Shown here: positions 5,497-8,045 of the stretch, one piece after another
How positions within the stretch are numbered: position 1 is the stretch's first letter
How the letters are laid out: each line of letters opens with the position of its first letter
Source: an uncultured Oscillibacter sp.
Lineage (GTDB): Bacteria; Bacillota; Clostridia; Oscillospirales; Oscillospiraceae
Direction: 5' to 3'
Assembly: GCA_900542115.1 (NCBI GenBank)
Contig: UQMC01000092.1
Location: forward strand, 1 to 8,045
Length of the DNA stretch: 8,045 nt
Program-made: the position numbers and the translations under genes
Notes under the pieces: generated by a model
Databases searched by the model: none
Seen by the model: only the letters and a program-made list of their open reading frames with translations
Told to the model about the DNA's origin: nothing

Positions 5497-5526
5497 ATTA
5501 TACCTATCAAACGTATAAAATGTCAA
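5497..5526 (-). promoter_or_regulatory. Consensus sigma-A promoter of sigH
   Basis: Minus-strand TTGACA (5526-5521) and TATAAT (5502-5497) are both perfect, with an 18-bp spacer and AT-rich sequence upstream that could act as an UP element. The predicted start (5489-5491) coincides with the first ATG of the sigH frame. No sigma-H-type or clear Spo0A-box element was seen here. Confidence 0.85.
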
Positions 5527-5541
5527 GCAAAATATAGAATT

Positions 5542-5560
5542 TTCATGAAAACATCATGAA
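5542..5560. repeat. Inverted repeat upstream of the sigH promoter
   Basis: TTCATGA-aaaca-TCATGAA is a perfect 7-bp inverted repeat about 15 bp upstream of the -35 hexamer. A 14-bp AT-only palindrome (TATTTTATAAAATA, 5570-5583) lies just beyond. Both are in the ruvB-sigH spacer, where no convincing ruvB terminator is visible. They could be regulator sites or chance in AT-rich DNA. Confidence 0.3.
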
Positions 5561-5620
5561 CTTTTTAGTTATTTTATAAAATAGCCGTTTATTCGTGCTC
5601 ATTCGTTGCCTTTCGGCCAT

Positions 5621-6685
5621 TTATGACAGCGTCAGCTGCTCCATAGGCGGCTCCGGCGTCAGCCCACCCGGGACAGGTCTATGAAGGTGCTGATATGCCT
5701 TCTGTGTCACGCAGCGCCCCCTTGGCGTTCTTGTCAGAAAGCCGAGCTGCATCAGATACGGCTCATAGACATCCTCCAGCGTAACGGATTCCTCGCCGAT
5801 AGTCGCCGCCAGCGTTTCCAACCCCACAGGGCCGCCATTGTAGTTTTCAATGATAGCGGTCATCATGCGCCTGTCAATGGGGTCCAAGCCCAAATGGTCG
5901 ATTTCCAGCGCACAGAGGGCCTCGTCCGCAACGTCCTTTGTAATGACGCCATCCGCTCTCACATCCGCGAAATCCCTCACACGGCGGAGCATTCGGTTAG
6001 CGATACGCGGCGTGCCGCGGCTGCGCCGTGCGATCTCATAGGCACCCTCCGGCATGATTGAACATCCCAAAATTCCGGCGGAGCGGGTCACGATTTTCGT
6101 CAACTCCTCTGGCGTGTAAAGCTCCAAGCGCAGCGTCACGCCAAAGCGGTCCCGCAGCGGAGCGGACAACTGCCCTGCCCGCGTGGTGGCGCCGATGAGC
6201 GTAAAATGCGGCAGATCCAACCGAATAGAGTTCGCCGAGGGACCCTTGCCTACAATGATGTCAATGGCGTAATCCTCCATAGCCGGATATAAAATCTCCT
6301 CCACAGAGCGGTTCAGCCGGTGAATTTCGTCGACAAAGAGGATGTCCCCCTCGTTGAGATTTGTCAGCAACGCCGCAAGGTCCCCCGGCTTTTCAATGGC
6401 TGGCCCGGAAGTGATGCGGATATTGACGCCCATCTCCTGCGCAATAATACCGGCCAACGTTGTTTTTCCAAGTCCCGGAGGGCCGTGGAGCAGCACATGG
6501 TCCAGTGACTCCTGCCGCTTTTTTGCAGCCTGAATAAAGACGCTCAGGTTGTCCTTTGCCTTTTCCTGACCGATATACTCCGCCAGCGTTTTCGGTCGCA
6601 GGGATCCCTCCTGCGCGTCCTCCGTTAAAAAGGTCTTGGCGACTATCGGCTCCTCATAAATATCATTACCAAAGTCAATGCTCAA
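5621..6685 (-). CDS. ruvB: Holliday junction branch-migration helicase RuvB
   Basis: A 354-residue AAA+ ATPase, normal length for RuvB. Walker A is GPPGLGKT (68-75) and Walker B is ILFVDEIH (115-122) with Asp119-Glu120. Sensor 1 lies in TLIGATTR (162-169), the arginine finger is in PLRDRFG (176-182), and the sensor 2 motif is [16 protein letters not shown] (223-238). The C-terminal winged helix ends in the usual [11 protein letters not shown] (314-324). Hexamers of RuvB, loaded by RuvA, pump DNA through the four-way junction. The start is TTG at 6685: the frame has a stop a few codons upstream and no ATG, and an AGGGAAG-like site lies about 10 nt before. It is the last gene of ruvC-ruvA-ruvB, 47 nt after ruvA. 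No clear terminator follows before the sigH promoter. Confidence 0.97.
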   Translation of the reverse strand: MSIDFGNDIYEEPIVAKTFLTEDAQEGSLRPKTLAEYIGQEKAKDNLSVFIQAAKKRQESLDHVLLHGPPGLGKTTLAGIIAQEMGVNIRITSGPAIEKPGDLAALLTNLNEGDILFVDEIHRLNRSVEEILYPAMEDYAIDIIVGKGPSANSIRLDLPHFTLIGATTRAGQLSAPLRDRFGVTLRLELYTPEELTKIVTRSAGILGCSIMPEGAYEIARRSRGTPRIANRMLRRVRDFADVRADGVITKDVADEALCALEIDHLGLDPIDRRMMTAIIENYNGGPVGLETLAATIGEESVTLEDVYEPYLMQLGFLTRTPRGRCVTQKAYQHLHRPVPGGLTPEPPMEQLTLS

Positions 6686-6732
6686 AATGTCACTTCCCTA
6701 TGCTGTCAAATCCACGCCGCGTCCAGCCGATG

Positions 6733-7338
6733 TCACTTCACCATTTTTTTCAGGCTCTGACGGATGATCTCCTCCAGCGGCAGATTTTCTACGTCCACAC
6801 CCTTTAAAGCAATCTGAACCTCCTGACCGGAATAGCCCAGCACCCCCAGCGCGGCGGCGGCCTCCGCAGCTTTACTGGAGAACATGGCAGGGGCGGAAAC
6901 ACCCTTGCCGCCGGAAAAGTCCAGTCCGGCAGCCGTTTCCTTCGCCATCTTGTCCTTCAGCTCCAGAATGATGCGCTGTGCGATTTTCTTTCCAATTCCC
7001 TGCGCGGCAGTCAAAGCCTTTTCGTCCCCGGTCACAATGGACATAGCCAATGCCTCTGGTGTATTGGCGGATAAAATCGCCAGCGCCGCCTTTGGTCCCA
7101 CGCCGGAAACTCCCAGCAGCAGTTTGAAGCTGTTCAGCTCATTTTGGCTGGCAAAACCGTAAAGGTCAAACACGCTTTCGCCCACATTCAGATACGTAAA
7201 GAGCTTTTTCCGTTCTCCCCGCTTCAGCTGAGACAGCGTATTGTTTGTCGCCATACAGGCGTAGCCGACACCGCCGCAGTCAATCACGGCCAGCCCCGGA
7301 AGAATCTCCGCCACTGTACCGTCCAGATAATAAAACAT
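6733..7338 (-). CDS. ruvA: Holliday junction DNA-binding protein RuvA
   Basis: A 201-residue RuvA, full length. The N-terminal OB-fold domain covers about 1-63 (MFYYLDGTVAEI; VGYACMA at 24-30; FDLYGF at 57-62). Two helix-hairpin-helix motifs follow, LLGVSGVGPKAALAIL (74-89) and AAQGIGKKIAQRIILEL (111-127), which grip the junction backbone. A flexible linker (about 135-155) leads to domain III (LGYSGQEVQIAL at 167-178), which contacts RuvB. The start ATG at 7338 has AAGGAG 8 nt upstream, overlapping the ruvC stop codon, so translation is coupled to ruvC, 12 nt away. RuvA tetramers hold the junction open and target RuvB to it. Confidence 0.97.
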   Translation of the reverse strand: MFYYLDGTVAEILPGLAVIDCGGVGYACMATNNTLSQLKRGERKKLFTYLNVGESVFDLYGFASQNELNSFKLLLGVSGVGPKAALAILSANTPEALAMSIVTGDEKALTAAQGIGKKIAQRIILELKDKMAKETAAGLDFSGGKGVSAPAMFSSKAAEAAAALGVLGYSGQEVQIALKGVDVENLPLEEIIRQSLKKMVK

Positions 7339-7350
7339 AAGCGATTCTCC

Positions 7351-7860
7351 TTATACGGTTTCCTTTTCCGGCCTGATCTGCGGAAGGCGGGAGGTAAAGC
7401 TGCGTGCGTGGCAAAGCGCCAAGGCCAGCGCATCGGCGGCATCGTCCGGCCGTGGAACCTTTGTCAGCTTCAGCAGCCGCTTTGTCATATCCATGACTTG
7501 CCGCTTCTCCGCCTTTCCGTAGCCGGTAACGGCCATCTTCACCTGTCCGGGCGTATATTCATACAATGGCACTCCGCACCGCTCTGCGGCGCAAAGAAGT
7601 ACGCCCCGTCCATGGGCCACTGCGATACCCGTCGTAATATTCGTATTGAAAAACAGCTCCTCAATAGAGATTGCGTCTGGCTTCAGCTGTCCGATCAAAC
7701 CTTCCATATCCCGGTCGATCTGATAAAGGCGCTTTGAAAGCGGCAGCCCGGCGGAGGTAGTAACGGCCCCATAGGTCACCATTTTATATTGTCCCCGCTC
7801 CCCTTCAATCAGCCCAAAACCGATAGTAGCATAACCGGGGTCGATTCCTAAAATCCGCAC
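7351..7860 (-). CDS. ruvC: Crossover junction endodeoxyribonuclease RuvC
   Basis: A 169-residue RNase H-fold resolvase. All four catalytic acids are visible: Asp7 in LGIDPG (4-9), Glu67 in SIEELFF (65-71), Asp140 and Asp143 in PDDAADALALA (138-148). Conserved lysines equivalent to E. coli Lys107 and Lys118 are present at 108 and 119 (GQVKMAVTG; GKAEKRQV). It nicks two opposing strands of the Holliday junction to resolve it. The start is GTG at 7860, with an AGGGAG-type site about 5 nt upstream; an ATG nearby upstream is out of frame. It is the first gene of the operon, with a promoter at 7892-7920 and a LexA-like box upstream. Many Bacilli use RecU instead, so RuvC fits a clostridial origin. 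Confidence 0.97.
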   Translation of the reverse strand: MRILGIDPGYATIGFGLIEGERGQYKMVTYGAVTTSAGLPLSKRLYQIDRDMEGLIGQLKPDAISIEELFFNTNITTGIAVAHGRGVLLCAAERCGVPLYEYTPGQVKMAVTGYGKAEKRQVMDMTKRLLKLTKVPRPDDAADALALALCHARSFTSRLPQIRPEKETV

Positions 7861-7877
7861 AGTCTCCCTCGCTTTTC

Positions 7878-7896
7878 ATACTAATGAAAGTAGTAT
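7878..7896. repeat. Inverted repeat overlapping the ruvC -10 and start site
   Basis: ATACTA-atgaaag-TAGTAT is a perfect 6-bp inverted repeat with a 7-nt centre. It overlaps the -10 hexamer of the ruvC promoter and the predicted start (about 7885). It may be an operator or chance in AT-rich DNA. Confidence 0.3.
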
Positions 7897-7920
7897 ATCA
7901 AATTTTAGTCCAAATCGCAA
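7892..7920 (-). promoter_or_regulatory. Sigma-A promoter of ruvC-ruvA-ruvB
   Basis: Minus-strand -35 TTGCGA (7920-7915), a 17-bp spacer and -10 TATACT (7897-7892). The start would be near 7885, giving a leader of about 25 nt before the GTG start of ruvC. Confidence 0.75.
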
Positions 7921-7926
7921 CAGGAA

Positions 7927-7938
7927 AAACAAATGTTC
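7927..7938. promoter_or_regulatory. Candidate LexA (SOS) box
   Basis: Minus-strand GAAC-ATTT-GTTT differs by one base from the Gram-positive LexA core GAACnnnnGTTC. It lies 6 bp upstream of the ruvC -35 and 12 bp upstream of the opposing plus-strand -35, so LexA bound here could affect both promoters. SOS control of ruv genes is established in several bacteria; applying it here is inference. Confidence 0.5.
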
Positions 7939-7950
7939 TATCTGTCTACC

Positions 7951-7979
7951 TTGTATTTCTCGGTCCACTGTGATATGAT
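7951..7979 (+). promoter_or_regulatory. Divergent promoter reading toward the contig end
   Basis: Plus-strand -35 TTGTAT (7951-7956), a 17-bp spacer and -10 TATGAT (7974-7979) with an upstream TG extension (TGA-TATGAT). The start would be near 7986. An ATG at 8004 with a weak GTGGA upstream may begin the next gene, but only five codons remain before the adapter. Confidence 0.5.
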
Positions 7980-8018
7980 TTATTTTAATCAATACGTGGA
8001 ACAATGATTGAGATAAAG

Positions 8019-8045
8019 AGATCGGAAGAGCGTCGTGTAGGGAAA
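8019..8045. other. Illumina TruSeq adapter sequence (assembly artefact)
   Basis: The last 27 bases begin AGATCGGAAGAGC and continue exactly as the reverse complement of the TruSeq universal (read 1) adapter. This is library adapter left on a contig end, so genomic sequence stops at 8018. Confidence 0.97.

Noticed and set aside
5604..5619. GCC-GAAA-GGC mini-hairpin just after ruvB
   Set aside because: The stem is only 3 bp with no T-run after it on the minus strand, so it is not a credible terminator.

Overview
The window reads as a piece of a Firmicutes chromosome, most likely a Clostridia/Oscillospiraceae-type gut anaerobe. This is inferred from gene content: a SigH-type sporulation sigma factor, Mini-RNase III, the RqcH (NFACT) ribosome quality-control factor, a ruvC-ruvA-ruvB operon, and a DUF6323-DUF6179 pair known mainly from clostridia. 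It also fits the fairly GC-rich genes with AT-rich intergenic spacers and consensus sigma-A promoters. No mobile element, CRISPR array, rRNA or phage gene was seen. The right end is a contig end: positions 8019-8045 match the Illumina TruSeq adapter and are not genomic.

Layout from left to right. (1) 1-1301, minus: mrnC then rqcH, tightly coupled, from a promoter near 1364-1392; rqcH runs off the left edge. (2) 1443-2703, plus: two overlapping genes of unknown function, DUF6323 and DUF6179, divergent from mrnC. (3) 2700-3920, minus: a fold-type III PLP-dependent decarboxylase of the diaminopimelate/ornithine decarboxylase superfamily, convergent with the DUF6179 gene and overlapping its stop codon. 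(4) 4214-4287, minus: a tRNA-Gln(CTG) with its own consensus promoter, a palindromic leader and a terminator. (5) 4534-5491, minus: sigH and a zinc-ribbon gene, probably one transcript from a consensus promoter that abuts the first ATG of sigH and ending at a strong hairpin. (6) 5621-7860, minus: the complete Holliday-junction operon ruvC-ruvA-ruvB, with a promoter and a LexA-box-like site upstream. (7) 7861-8018: a divergent promoter region whose plus-strand promoter points at a gene lost beyond the contig end.

Functionally, mrnC and rqcH both act on the large ribosomal subunit (23S rRNA maturation and rescue of stalled 50S). RuvABC branch-migrates and cuts Holliday junctions, plausibly under SOS control. 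SigH governs the transition to sporulation. The least understood part is the DUF6323-DUF6179 pair. It is clearly a translationally coupled unit of two soluble proteins, but nothing in the sequence shows what it does.
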